From Sphingobacterium sp. HMA12 (GTDB taxonomy: Bacteria > Bacteroidota > Bacteroidia > Sphingobacteriales > Sphingobacteriaceae), in NCBI RefSeq assembly GCF_002933815.1, contig NZ_BEYR01000007.1:274538-338537 (forward strand): a stretch of DNA of 64,000 bases, given 5' to 3'. Shown piece after piece: positions 36,684-45,315 of the stretch. Each line of letters opens with the position of its first letter. The stretch's first letter is position 1. Below the pieces are notes generated by a model that was not told the DNA's origin, did not search any database, and saw nothing but the letters and a program-made list of their open reading frames with translations. Made by a program: the position numbers and the translations under genes.

Positions 36684-37433
36684 CTAAACCAATTGCCGTC
36701 GGGCGATCTCACTACAGAATATCGTTGTTGCGACAGCAACATTCAGCGATTCCGCTTGGCCGATACGAGGTATGGTCACTGCCTGATCTATTAAAGCTAT
36801 TACTTCTGTACTGATGCCATTGCCTTCATTTCCCATGACGATCAATCCTTCTGTGCTCCATTCGGTCTGATAAATGGATTGCCCATGAAGTAGCGCGCCA
36901 TAGACCGGTAAGTCTGTTGAAGAGATAAATTTAGGGAGATCGAGATAATGTACCTGTATTCTTGCCAATGAGCCCATTGTCGCCTGCACAACTTTTGGAT
37001 TATAGGCATCTACTGTGCCAATGGAGCAAATGATATGCTTGATCCCAAACCATTCGGCTGTGCGAATGATGGTTCCCAAATTACCCGGATCCTGTACATC
37101 ATCCAAAACGATATTGTAGCAATTTCTCAGATCATTTACTTCAATTTGTTGCTGTTTGGGGAGCTTGACCAAGGCAAGGATGCCTTGCGGAGATTTTAGG
37201 GTACTAATCTTTTGAAATTCAGCCTCCGTCAGTTCATGAGATTTTATATTATGGGAGATTTTACCCACTTTTGTGTTTGCGTCGTCTGTATAGAAAATGG
37301 AATCGACCTGGTAGCTTGATGAGATAAATTCCTTGACGGATTTTATGCCTTCAACGATAAATAAGCCATGTTGTTTTCTATACTTTTTGTTTTGTAGAGA
37401 CGTTATTAGACTGATTTGCGCTTTTGACAACAT
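36684..37433 (-). CDS. TrmH/SpoU-family RNA 2'-O-methyltransferase
   Basis: 249 residues. The N-terminal substrate-binding domain (KAQISLITSLQNKKYRKQHGLFIVEG) is of the L30e-like type. The C-terminal SPOUT knot domain carries motif 1 VLDDVQDPGNLGTIIRTAEWFG, motif 2 LIVMGNEGNGIS and motif 3 IPRIGQAESLNVAVATTIFCSEI. It methylates a ribose 2'-OH in rRNA or tRNA using S-adenosylmethionine. Its start lies only 8 bases from the start of the divergent tamL gene, so each promoter must overlap the other gene's coding sequence. Confidence 0.92.
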   Translation of the reverse strand: MLSKAQISLITSLQNKKYRKQHGLFIVEGIKSVKEFISSSYQVDSIFYTDDANTKVGKISHNIKSHELTEAEFQKISTLKSPQGILALVKLPKQQQIEVNDLRNCYNIVLDDVQDPGNLGTIIRTAEWFGIKHIICSIGTVDAYNPKVVQATMGSLARIQVHYLDLPKFISSTDLPVYGALLHGQSIYQTEWSTEGLIVMGNEGNGISTEVIALIDQAVTIPRIGQAESLNVAVATTIFCSEIARRQLV

Positions 37434-37441
37434 TTTTATTG

Positions 37442-39793
37442 ATGATTAAGTACCCTCGTTTTATCGGATTTGCAAGTATAATGCTTTTGACGCTATTTTT
37501 TGCATCTTGCCGATCTTCAAAATATATAGATGACGACCAAGCCTTGGTTACAAAAGTACAGATTTCTGGCGTTTCACCAGCACTGAAAGAGTCTTCCGAG
37601 ACCTATATCTCCAATCAGATCAGACCTAATTCACGGGTAAACCTATTTATTTATAATACCTTCAACACAAAAAAAGGTCGCTATAAGACCAAGAAGATCA
37701 GAAATGTTGGTGAGCCACCCCATTTGCTTGACTCAGCAATGGTTGACCTTTCCGCTAATCAGATCAGACGTTTTTTGTTTACTAAGGGATATTTTAATGC
37801 CAAAGTCAGTCCTGAGATTACAGTTAGAAAAAAAAGGGCGCATATCAATTTTAATGTCGATGAAGGAAATGCATATCAGATCAGAAACATTGAACGTAAA
37901 TTTGAAGACGCGGATGCAAAATGGTTATTTGATCGGGATATCCTACCAAAAACCAAGGTAAAGCCCAATACACAATACGATGCGGCCAAATTGCTGGATG
38001 AACGGGAAAAATTATATGTTGTTATGCGTAACAATGGGTATTATGACTACTTGAGGCAATATATGCGTGTTGGTATTGACTCTACATTGAGTGGAAACTT
38101 GATCGATTTAAAAATAAATGTAGAAAATCCCAGTGATTCAACGATACATAAAAAGTATCAAATTGACAGTGTATATATGACTATTAGGAATTATGGGGCA
38201 ATGTCAAAGAAACCAGCTCGTCGTATAACTGATTCTGTAAAACGACTTCTTTTTGTGGATGAAACAAATAGCTTTCGCTGGAAACCATTGGAAAGGTATA
38301 TGTACCTACGATCGGGAAATTATTATTCGTTGGCCGAGGAAAATAAGTCTTATGATCGGCTTTATGAGATGAACGGTTTTCGGTCTGTAAAAGTGCAGTT
38401 TGTGAAAAAAGATTCCAATAAACTCGATGTTCATTATGATTTCGTCCCGCGACCACGAATGGGTAACCAGATTGAAGGAGAGTATACTTTTAGTTCGGGG
38501 ATGAGCGGTTTTAATATTGGAAATACATTTTCACAGCGAAATATTTTTGGCGGTTCTGAACAGCTGGAAGTAAAACTCCGCTATGGGGTGTTGTTTGATC
38601 CACGTTTGGCCGGTGGGCTTTCCAGTAAAATATTCAATAATGATTTTCAGGCGGGGGTAAATTTGGTAATTCCGAGACTCATGGTCCCTTTTCATATTAA
38701 TCCAGGAGGGAAATTTGGTTTGCCAAAAACGACCTACTCTATGACCCTTCAATTATTTGATCAGGATCGGACTTACTCCAACCGCTATTTTATTACTTCG
38801 CTGAATTACTCCTGGTATGAAACGGAGAACAAGTACCATAGTTTTACTCCAATCGTATTGGAATATCGGGACGGAAGATTAGACTCAAATTTTAGAAAAA
38901 ATCTGGAACAGGAAGGGTATCAATTGTACGTACGAAGCAATGATCGTCAATATTTCGGATTGGGTACACAATATACTTTTATTCTGAATGGCAAGAAACT
39001 CACAAGCAAGGAAGATTTTCAATATTTCCGCGGAACAGTGGATGTCAGTGGTAATGTGTTGGATCTGATCAGTAGCATTGCCAAATTACCGGCTAATGCC
39101 GATGGGGAGAAAAAAATCTTTGGAGTTCCTTTCTTGCAATATGCGAAAACTGAATTTGACTATCGTTTGTACCGAAATTTTGGAGGAAACAGACAATTTG
39201 TTTTCCGGTTTAATCCGGGGATAGCCATACCATATGGGAACAATTCGAAGTTATTGATATTCGAAAAGAGTTTTTACAGTGGAGGGATGAATGGTATACG
39301 GGCATGGCAGGCACGTACGCTGGGGCCAGGGGCCTATAACAGGCAAAACCTGAGTGAGGACCTCCGATTGAACTTACGGAATTTAGATCAGTTGGGCGAG
39401 ATCAAATTGGAGGCAAATGCTGAGTATAGATTTCGTATCTTAAATAATTTTCTGGGGGCCAAGATGAACGGTGCTACTTTTGTTGATATGGGCAACGTCT
39501 GGCGACTTAAAAAAGATGATGAATTAAATCCTGGCGGTGAATTTAAATTCAATAAGTTTTTGGGCCAGGTAGCTATCGGTACGGGTTTTGGGCTACGTTT
39601 TGATTCTGATTACTTTGTGATCCGTCTGGACGCAGGACTAAAGGTTAAAGATCCGCAGTTTTCGGGGAGCAACCAGTGGGTAATCAAGCATTTCTTTGAC
39701 TCAAAAGAATTTAAAGAGCAATACTACCAGGACCATAGACCTGACCGCTATAATTTTATACAGTACAATTTTGGGATCGGGATGCCGTTCTAG
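37442..39793 (+). CDS. tamL: BamA/TamA-family outer membrane assembly lipoprotein (TamL-like)
   Basis: 783 residues from the ATG at 37442; a TTG six codons upstream would run into the divergent gene. The N-terminus is a lipoprotein signal (IGFASIMLLTLFFASC). POTRA-like repeats occupy about residues 25-330 (NQIRRFLFTKGYFNAKVSPEITVRKKRAHINFNVDEG is one unit), followed by a C-terminal 16-strand-type barrel (surface antigen/D15 family; GGMNGIRAWQARTLGPGAY, NFGIGMPF at the end). Unlike classical BamA/TamA it is a lipoprotein, as in the TamL group of Bacteroidota. It should help insert or export outer-membrane or surface proteins. The partner tamB, often adjacent, is absent here. Confidence 0.85.
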   Translation: MIKYPRFIGFASIMLLTLFFASCRSSKYIDDDQALVTKVQISGVSPALKESSETYISNQIRPNSRVNLFIYNTFNTKKGRYKTKKIRNVGEPPHLLDSAMVDLSANQIRRFLFTKGYFNAKVSPEITVRKKRAHINFNVDEGNAYQIRNIERKFEDADAKWLFDRDILPKTKVKPNTQYDAAKLLDEREKLYVVMRNNGYYDYLRQYMRVGIDSTLSGNLIDLKINVENPSDSTIHKKYQIDSVYMTIRNYGAMSKKPARRITDSVKRLLFVDETNSFRWKPLERYMYLRSGNYYSLAEENKSYDRLYEMNGFRSVKVQFVKKDSNKLDVHYDFVPRPRMGNQIEGEYTFSSGMSGFNIGNTFSQRNIFGGSEQLEVKLRYGVLFDPRLAGGLSSKIFNNDFQAGVNLVIPRLMVPFHINPGGKFGLPKTTYSMTLQLFDQDRTYSNRYFITSLNYSWYETENKYHSFTPIVLEYRDGRLDSNFRKNLEQEGYQLYVRSNDRQYFGLGTQYTFILNGKKLTSKEDFQYFRGTVDVSGNVLDLISSIAKLPANADGEKKIFGVPFLQYAKTEFDYRLYRNFGGNRQFVFRFNPGIAIPYGNNSKLLIFEKSFYSGGMNGIRAWQARTLGPGAYNRQNLSEDLRLNLRNLDQLGEIKLEANAEYRFRILNNFLGAKMNGATFVDMGNVWRLKKDDELNPGGEFKFNKFLGQVAIGTGFGLRFDSDYFVIRLDAGLKVKDPQFSGSNQWVIKHFFDSKEFKEQYYQDHRPDRYNFIQYNFGIGMPF

Positions 39794-39860
39794 TAAACAC
39801 TAATTTTTTATAAATAGTTCGGTAAGCTGAATTACGATTTTAATGTAATGATATTGCGTG

Positions 39861-40388
39861 CTAGCCTATGAGATTCTTTAGACTGGAGAAAATTGACTCA
39901 AAGATTTTGCTCAGATCCAGCCCCTGTGAGTGATTGAATATAAAGAAAACGATTGCCAATGCAATGGCTGTCATAATCACTTTTTTGAACATATAGGCGA
40001 TACCCAATACGATGGCAGGGATAATCAAAAACATCAGTCCGCTGATGGCAAAGGGAGAAAGTCCATTATCTGTCTTGTAGATATAAAACAGCCTGCCTTT
40101 GGATTTCTCCTGGTTTTTGTGGCTAAAAAATACAAAGGTAGATGATTCGATTTTTTGAGCCGGCACAGCTACGCCATCGTGAAATTGGAGTGCCTGAGAG
40201 AAACCGTTGATGGTAAACAGGTAGTTCCCATTGATAGTCTCATTGGTATTGCCTATTGAATCCAAAGCGACGACCGCAAGTTTTCCATTTTTGGAAAGAT
40301 TCTCTTTTATTACAAAGTCTTGGATATTCTGCTCCTGAGCACTTGCCCAGAAAGGTATCAGTAATAGAAAAAATATAAACTTTTTCAT
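39861..40388 (-). CDS. Membrane protein of unknown function with signal peptide
   Basis: 175 residues from the ATG at 40388. A longer frame exists, but the start MKKFIFFLLLIPFWASAQ is a clear signal peptide. A periplasmic domain (about 20-110) is followed by two hydrophobic segments (GLMFLIIPAIVLGIAYMF and AIALAIVFFIFN) and a short amphipathic end (LSKIFESIFSSLKNLIG). I do not recognise the family. It lies between two convergently or separately transcribed genes with no operon partner. Confidence 0.6.
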   Translation of the reverse strand: MKKFIFFLLLIPFWASAQEQNIQDFVIKENLSKNGKLAVVALDSIGNTNETINGNYLFTINGFSQALQFHDGVAVPAQKIESSTFVFFSHKNQEKSKGRLFYIYKTDNGLSPFAISGLMFLIIPAIVLGIAYMFKKVIMTAIALAIVFFIFNHSQGLDLSKIFESIFSSLKNLIG

Positions 40389-40619
40389 CTTATTATAAGC
40401 GTTAATTTTAGCCCATTTGTAGCAATAGATTTGACTTATTTGCTTATATTCCTTTCTACAAGCCAAGGCAAATTCATGTTGGCGATGTCACAATAGATCT
40501 CGTCGAAATGAGCATGCAATTTTAGGAATTTTAATTTTCTTTTGGAAATCTTAAATTATTTGGGGGATGATTCTAATCGAAAACTTCAATGTCAAAAAAT
40601 CGATATCGGCAAATTCCTT

Positions 40620-41501
40620 TTATTGTTTCAATAAATCTTCGATCAGTTGAAGCTTCACATTTTCCAAGATCCCTTTTGGATCATCAATGACTACTTTTCC
40701 AAAGATATCCTTTTTAATAGACGCATGGTTTCCATTGTTATCGCTGGCTTCATAATTTCCAAATATATCCTTTCGTACAGAAACACGGCTCCCTTTGTTA
40801 TCTTCAATTGTTTTGCCTCCCAATATGTCGGTTCTAATGGTTGTGTGTTTACCAGTGTTACTTTCAATACTAAGGTTTCCTAAAATATCCTTTGATACGC
40901 GACTGCTATTGCCTTGGTTGTCACGAATGTCTAAGCCACCAATAACATTTTTAGATACAGAGGTGTGGTTGCCGCTTGCATCACGGATATCTAAACCGCC
41001 GAAGATATTTTTTGAAACAGTCGTGAGGTTGCCGTGACTGTCACGGATTTCCAAATTATCGAGGTTATTTATGGAAGCAGTGGATGGACTCCCGTCCTGA
41101 TCAGGAATATCAAAATCCCCACTTATATTTTTTCTGACCGATTTTTCTTTTCCGTCGTTATATTTTACGACTATATTGCCGGAAAAATCTTGTTTTATCA
41201 ATGTTTTAAGTCCGTTGTTATCTTTTTTTGTATATCCGTCCCAATGGTCTCTACTGTATTTGACACTTTTACCCCAGTTGTCTGAAACGGTTACCTCTCC
41301 CCAGCTATTAGTTTTTATTTTAATGGAGCCTTTATCTAAGCCCTCCGAAACAGCTAATTGCGTGATATATTTTCGGATATTATCAGAAAGCGTATCAGTC
41401 AACTGCTTTGAATAATTTTTATTGGAAGAAAGAGTTGCTTTTACTGTCGCTATTGAAGAGAATAATAGTGCAAAACTAAATAGGATATATAAGCGTTTCA
41501 T
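40620..41501 (-). CDS. Exported tandem-repeat protein (20-residue units)
   Basis: 293 residues with a signal peptide (MKRLYILFSFALLFSSIATVKA). From about residue 100 to 275 the protein consists of roughly nine 20-residue units of the form LDIRDxxGNxTSVSKNIFGG; the clearest start at LEIRDSHGN, LDIRDASGN, LDIRDNQGN, LSIESNTGK and KTIEDNKGS. Each unit looks like two short strands with an Asn-Gly turn, so a beta-solenoid or beta-roll is likely. A short helix (LQLIEDLLKQ) caps the end. I do not know a function. Units are diverged in sequence, so the array is not a recent expansion. It probably sits in the periplasm or on the surface. Confidence 0.75.
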   Translation of the reverse strand: MKRLYILFSFALLFSSIATVKATLSSNKNYSKQLTDTLSDNIRKYITQLAVSEGLDKGSIKIKTNSWGEVTVSDNWGKSVKYSRDHWDGYTKKDNNGLKTLIKQDFSGNIVVKYNDGKEKSVRKNISGDFDIPDQDGSPSTASINNLDNLEIRDSHGNLTTVSKNIFGGLDIRDASGNHTSVSKNVIGGLDIRDNQGNSSRVSKDILGNLSIESNTGKHTTIRTDILGGKTIEDNKGSRVSVRKDIFGNYEASDNNGNHASIKKDIFGKVVIDDPKGILENVKLQLIEDLLKQ

Positions 41502-41876
41502 GTGGCTGTGATTTATGATTAAGATACACTTTTTTTTGACAAGAATAAATTTTGCCGCATCACATTTTTATTTTATCCAATTTCGCTGCTGCTTTCATTT
41601 CGCTGTCTTCTTGTAAGGTGAAGTTAAATAAATTTTATGCTGTAGCAGCCATATAAACCTATTAAACGATTGACTTATTTAATGTGTCTTGGTGGGAAGG
41701 CGATGGAGGGATTTATGCTTCTGTTAATTGTTGTATAATAGGTTTTTAAGGTGTTGCTCTAGGCTTAATAAGAAGTATTTAAAAATAAATTTTACTAAAA
41801 TAATTAGTATTTAATTTGTGTTTGACTATATTTGTACTACCCAATTACAGAAGTAATACCAATTAAATAGATCAAT
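41502..41876. other. Intergenic region upstream of the YhcG-like gene
   Basis: 375 A+T-rich bases between the divergently read repeat protein and the YhcG-like gene. It holds a -7 promoter element at its right end. No other gene or strong hairpin is visible. Confidence 0.4.
41827..41834 (+). promoter_or_regulatory. Bacteroidota -7 element of the YhcG-like gene
   Basis: TATATTTG matches TAnnTTTG, 42 bases before the ATG. No correctly spaced TTG box is evident. Confidence 0.45.
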
Positions 41877-42881
41877 ATGTTATCGGATCAAACTTTAATA
41901 TCGGACATAAAGGCGATTATTTCCAAATCCAGAGACAACGCAATTCGTGCTGTCGATCATCAGCGCACATTGATGTATTGGCATATTGGCAAACGTATTT
42001 TTGAGCAGGAGCAACAAGGTAAGGATAGGGCTGATTATGGGAAATATCTAACTGGATATGTCGCTAAAGAATTGGAACCCGAATATGGTAGCGGTTTCTC
42101 AAGAAGACAAGTTGAATTGTTTAGACAGTTCTATCGTGTTTTTCCAATTGCGAACGCACTGCGTTCGCAATTGAGCTGGACACAATATCGCTTATTGATG
42201 CGGCTTGACTTAGAGGAGCAACGGGAGTTTTATATCGCCGAAACCATTAAAAATAACTGGACATCACGGCAGTTGGAACGACAGGTCTTTAGTAATTTAT
42301 ATGAACGCCTGTTACTTAGTAACGATAAAGAAAGTGTCTTGGCCATAGCAAAAAAAGAAAAGCTGCCTTCTGATGCCAAAGAGATTATCAAGGATCCGAT
42401 GGTATTGGAATTTTTGGGTTTGAAACGCGAAAGTGCCTATTATGAAAAAGATCTTGAAGGCGCTATTATCAGCCATCTGCAGGAGTTTTTGTTGGAATTA
42501 GGGAATGGCTTTTCCTTTGTTGCCCGCCAAAAACGTATTCATATCGAAGGGGATGAGTTTTTTGTTGATTTAGTCTTTTACAATCGCCTATTACAAAGTT
42601 TTGTGATCATTGAAATTAAGACACATAAATTGACCCATCAGGACATTGGTCAACTGCAAATGTATGTCAATTACTATGATCGTATTGAAAAACTTCCACA
42701 TGAGCATCCCACGATTGGCATTTTACTCTGTGCGAGTAAAAACGATGCAGTTGTGAAATTTACACTTCCGGCGGATCAAAAACAGATTGTTGCCAGTCAA
42801 TACGAGCTTTATCTGCCTAGCGAACAGCAATTGTTGGATGAGGTAAACAAAGAATTGGACAGTTTTGTAAGTAAAGTGTGA
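41877..42881 (+). CDS. PDDEXK nuclease-domain protein, YhcG/DUF1016 type
   Basis: 334 residues, soluble. The N-terminal DUF1016 helical domain (about 5-150; LMYWHIGKRIFEQEQQ, YGSGFSRRQVELFRQFYRVFP, LSWTQYRLLMRL) is followed by a PDDEXK-type nuclease fold (about 190-325) with Asp231 in EFFVDLVFYN and Glu246-x-Lys248 in VIIEIKTHKL. So the D...ExK set is intact. Proteins of this family occur alone or near restriction-modification and other mobile loci, and a role in DNA end processing or defence has been proposed. No restriction genes are adjacent here. A perfect hairpin lies inside the gene at codons 90-99 and another lies just after the stop. Confidence 0.88.
   Translation: MLSDQTLISDIKAIISKSRDNAIRAVDHQRTLMYWHIGKRIFEQEQQGKDRADYGKYLTGYVAKELEPEYGSGFSRRQVELFRQFYRVFPIANALRSQLSWTQYRLLMRLDLEEQREFYIAETIKNNWTSRQLERQVFSNLYERLLLSNDKESVLAIAKKEKLPSDAKEIIKDPMVLEFLGLKRESAYYEKDLEGAIISHLQEFLLELGNGFSFVARQKRIHIEGDEFFVDLVFYNRLLQSFVIIEIKTHKLTHQDIGQLQMYVNYYDRIEKLPHEHPTIGILLCASKNDAVVKFTLPADQKQIVASQYELYLPSEQQLLDEVNKELDSFVSKV
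42146..42172. repeat. Perfect 13-bp palindrome inside the YhcG-like gene
   Basis: Arms aattgcgaacgca (42146-42158) and tgcgttcgcaatt (42160-42172) with a single-base spacer, in frame with codons for IANALRSQL. The palindrome is G+C-richer than its surroundings. Confidence 0.8.
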
Positions 42882-42884
42882 GAC

Positions 42885-42914
42885 CGATGAAATAAATTTT
42901 CATTTATTTCATCG
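42885..42914. repeat. Perfect 13-bp hairpin after the YhcG-like stop codon
   Basis: Arms cgatgaaataaat (42885-42897) and atttatttcatcg (42902-42914) with a 4-base loop, beginning 3 bases after the stop. It has no T-run, so it may work as an RNA 3'-end stabiliser or weak terminator. Confidence 0.6.
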
Positions 42915-43220
42915 TATCGTCAAAAGTAGCAGTCCTTTTTTTTAAATATTTATAAAAAAGATATTACAAAAACAACATGAGAAAAACTAATTATTGTTTT
43001 GGAGAATAACCACAAGAAGCATACCTCGTTCGGCATAAGTTTTTAACATCATTATTAAGGGATGAAGTCAGCGAATAATCATCCTGTTAAGCAATAGTTT
43101 ATAGCGTATAAAAAAGTGTACGATTCTTATCAAAAGAGATAGAAAATTGCATCTTTTCATTTTCGAATTTCGAACGTTAATGGTTTTTTCAATTTTATTT
43201 TTCAAACATAGAATATTTTG
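42915..43220. other. Intergenic region, nothing specific seen
   Basis: About 300 A+T-rich bases between the hairpin after the YhcG-like gene and the promoter of the next small gene. In-frame text upstream of 43252 is not protein-like. No RNA gene is visible. Confidence 0.4.
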
Positions 43221-43228
43221 TACATTTG
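43221..43228 (+). promoter_or_regulatory. Bacteroidota -7 element of a small membrane protein gene
   Basis: TACATTTG matches TAnnTTTG and lies 23 bases before the ATG at 43252, which supports the short form of the gene. Confidence 0.5.
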
Positions 43229-43251
43229 TATCGAATAAAATCGAAATAGAA

Positions 43252-43512
43252 ATGGCAGAAACTGTACAACCAAGAGCTCCAAAGACAACTGATAATAATG
43301 CGAATCAAACTCATTACTACAAAACATTGGTAGTAGCTATCGCTTTAGGTTTAATAGGCACATTTATCCGTTTTGTACCGGATGTATGTACTGCACTGGG
43401 ACAACAAACATTCTTGTTCTCCGCGATAGCAAATATCTCATTGATCGTAGGTGCTCTTATCGCATTTAAAACTGTTTTCGGTATTTTGGGATTTGGAAAA
43501 AATCGTGACTAA
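43252..43512 (+). CDS. Small two-helix membrane protein, unknown function
   Basis: 86 residues from the ATG at 43252. The frame runs upstream to 43147, but those codons overlap the promoter and read as noise. A polar N-terminus (MAETVQPRAPKTTDNNANQTHYY) precedes two membrane segments (TLVVAIALGLIGTFIRFV and FLFSAIANISLIVGALIAFKTVFGILGF). It has its own promoter and a strong terminator, so it is a separate transcription unit. I do not recognise the family. Confidence 0.7.
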   Translation: MAETVQPRAPKTTDNNANQTHYYKTLVVAIALGLIGTFIRFVPDVCTALGQQTFLFSAIANISLIVGALIAFKTVFGILGFGKNRD

Positions 43513-43534
43513 TTAAAGGTCTTTTAAATATGGG

Positions 43535-43563
43535 AAAGCCTCAGTTTTGCTGAGGCTTTTTTT
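43535..43563 (+). terminator. Rho-independent terminator
   Basis: Ten-base stem (aaagcctcag at 43535-43544 with ctgaggcttt at 43550-43559) followed by a T7 run, 22 bases past the small membrane protein gene. Confidence 0.9.
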
Positions 43564-43710
43564 GTGCTTATCGTGCTAATTTAAAACAAAGAAAATAACG
43601 CTTTTGAATGCGTTTTTAACGATCGGACTAAAATGATTTCCTCGTAAGGGGCCTGAATTTGGTAATAAAGTAAAGCTTTAAGATCAATAAGGGATAAGCA
43701 TAGTAAATAA

Positions 43711-43742
43711 AAAAGGCATCAATTAAACAATTGATGCCTTTT
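43711..43742 (-). terminator. Terminator of the minus-strand membrane protein gene
   Basis: Thirteen-base A+T-rich stem around aaac (43712-43724 with 43729-43741). On the minus strand it ends in a T-run. It lies just past the stop at 43759. Confidence 0.8.
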
Positions 43743-43758
43743 GCTATGATTGATAAGT

Positions 43759-44172
43759 CTATGCAAATAATGACCATGTACCCCATGGAATACGGGCAAG
43801 CATCAGGATTAAACCGATGATGTAGAAAATCACAACAGTTTGATTTGCTTTTCTGGAATTTTCCATCTTTTTAGCTTTTGAATAACCGATGGTGATCAAT
43901 ACAATGGCAATGATCATTGTCAATGGGTGCTCAATGATTTTTAAACGTAATGTCGGATCTTTCATCACGCTGCCAGAGATCATCGAAGGGTACTTCAAAA
44001 CGAAGTATAAAATCAATCCCACTAATAATTGAATATGCGATACGATAAAACCTAATAAGGCAATTTTACGGTTGTAAGGTTTGTTGCCTAAATAGTTCAT
44101 TAAGGTGATCACAATAGATATCACCAGGGCCAGCAATAAGACAATTGCTATTGTCGAGTGTAAGTGTAACAT
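43759..44172 (-). CDS. Four-helix integral membrane protein, unknown function
   Basis: 137 residues, mostly membrane. Four hydrophobic segments are visible: IAIVLLLALVISIVITLM, IALLGFIVSHIQLLVGLILYFVL, LTMIIAIVLITIGYS and VVIFYIIGLILMLARIP. Histidines fall in or near helices 1, 2 and 3 (LHLHS, SHIQ, EHPL), a pattern that would allow heme or metal binding, as in b-type cytochrome-like proteins. That is speculation. It appears conserved in style with small Bacteroidota membrane proteins that I have seen without a function. It is a single-gene unit. Confidence 0.7.
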   Translation of the reverse strand: MLHLHSTIAIVLLLALVISIVITLMNYLGNKPYNRKIALLGFIVSHIQLLVGLILYFVLKYPSMISGSVMKDPTLRLKIIEHPLTMIIAIVLITIGYSKAKKMENSRKANQTVVIFYIIGLILMLARIPWGTWSLFA

Positions 44173-44239
44173 AAAAGCTCTCTTTAATTGTTTCCTAAGT
44201 TAGCAAAGATAAAAATATAATGAATGTATTTGTTAAAAA

Positions 44240-44854
44240 TCATTGTTCTAACAAAAATACCTCAGCAATTGGGTTAAAAAGGTACATACGTTTGCTGGTC
44301 AGCTCCATACATTTGTAGCGTTTCCGTATTTTTTCGATTCGCTGAAAAGACCGCCCATTCTTCAATTTAAAAAAATGGCCATCCTCCAATGCTTCTACCG
44401 TCAGTGCATTGCTTTTTGCTTTGTCATAAGCTTTTAACGTACGGAATAGATGAAGATCGGTACAGCTTGATGCTGCAGGATTTTCCATATAGCTGTGTAT
44501 TGCACTATTGATGTCCGCTGGAAATATATCTAATTTTAAAAAGGGTTCCATTAACTCTTTGAAATGTTTTTTCCATTCGGGCCCATGTGGTCTGACAAGG
44601 TGCTTATGCTTATTCCAGGTCTGTAGATGAGCAAATTCATGTATAGTTGTGATCAGAAAGGAATAAGGATTTAAATCATGATTGACTGAGATACGATGTG
44701 GACTGCCCTTAAAAGGAGCACGATAATCGCCCAATTTACTGCTTCGGGCACGGGAAATCTTAAACAGGCACGCTGTATGATTGATCCAGTTAGATATGAT
44801 CGGCGCCGCTTCCTCAGGCATGTATTTTTTAAGGGTAGCACTGTAATCTTGCAT
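44240..44854 (-). CDS. SprT-like zinc metalloprotein
   Basis: 204 residues, soluble. The metalloprotease-type motif HEFAH (His72, Glu73, His76) sits in FLITTIHEFAHLQTW, followed by RPHGPEWKKHFKELM, as in SprT/Spartan-like domains. The C-terminal ~60 residues (LKNGRSFQRIEKIRKRYKCMELTSKRMYLF) resemble the short basic ribbon that follows SprT domains, but I see only two Cys-like positions, not a full zinc ribbon. Relatives cleave DNA-protein crosslinks in eukaryotes; the bacterial role is unclear. The gene lies between a membrane protein gene and a long intergenic region before recN. Confidence 0.85.
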   Translation of the reverse strand: MQDYSATLKKYMPEEAAPIISNWINHTACLFKISRARSSKLGDYRAPFKGSPHRISVNHDLNPYSFLITTIHEFAHLQTWNKHKHLVRPHGPEWKKHFKELMEPFLKLDIFPADINSAIHSYMENPAASSCTDLHLFRTLKAYDKAKSNALTVEALEDGHFFKLKNGRSFQRIEKIRKRYKCMELTSKRMYLFNPIAEVFLLEQ

Positions 44855-45315
44855 GCTGTAAAAATAGTTATTTATTTATGCTTACCTAATAAGGGCTGTA
44901 CATTATTTTGTCACAACCAAACATGATACTGTCAAAAGATAAGATTTATATGTTTATAGTCGAAGTAGCTACTTGTCGTATATTGCTCTTGATAAGATCA
45001 AATCATTGTATTAAGGGGGCTAATCTGCGTAATCACTGGTAGATAAAATACCATTGATGATTTTTTAACTGTTAGTTTTTAGCTATTATAATTAGTTTTA
45101 TTTGGAATTTTGATATTATTTTTAGTATTTAGCGGTATTGAATTAATTAAAGCACTAGATGTTTAAACCCGAAACAATTTTTTTTGAAACAAAATGCATT
45201 GAAAACGTCTGATTTTTAGGTAAATTACCTACTAAAGAAAGGACCATAAAAGATAAGATACAATCCGGATGAGGAACGGTTTTCCTCCCAACTGTAACAA
45301 TAGACCTTTAAGCAT
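44855..45315. other. Long divergent intergenic region before recN
   Basis: 461 A+T-rich bases. A perfect palindrome TTGATAAGATCAA (44989-45001) resembles an FNR/CRP-type site but has a 3-base spacer where that family uses 4. I see no gene, tRNA or clear promoter match. Confidence 0.4.

Noticed and set aside
40800..41415. Plus-strand open frames antisense to the 20-residue-repeat protein
   Set aside because: They mirror the regular repeat of the real gene and have no independent start signals or motifs.
44989..45001. TTGATAAGATCAA as an FNR-type site upstream of recN
   Set aside because: The half-sites are perfect but the spacer is 3 bases where FNR/CRP proteins need 4, and the nearest genes are not obvious targets. 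It may be chance in A/T-rich DNA.
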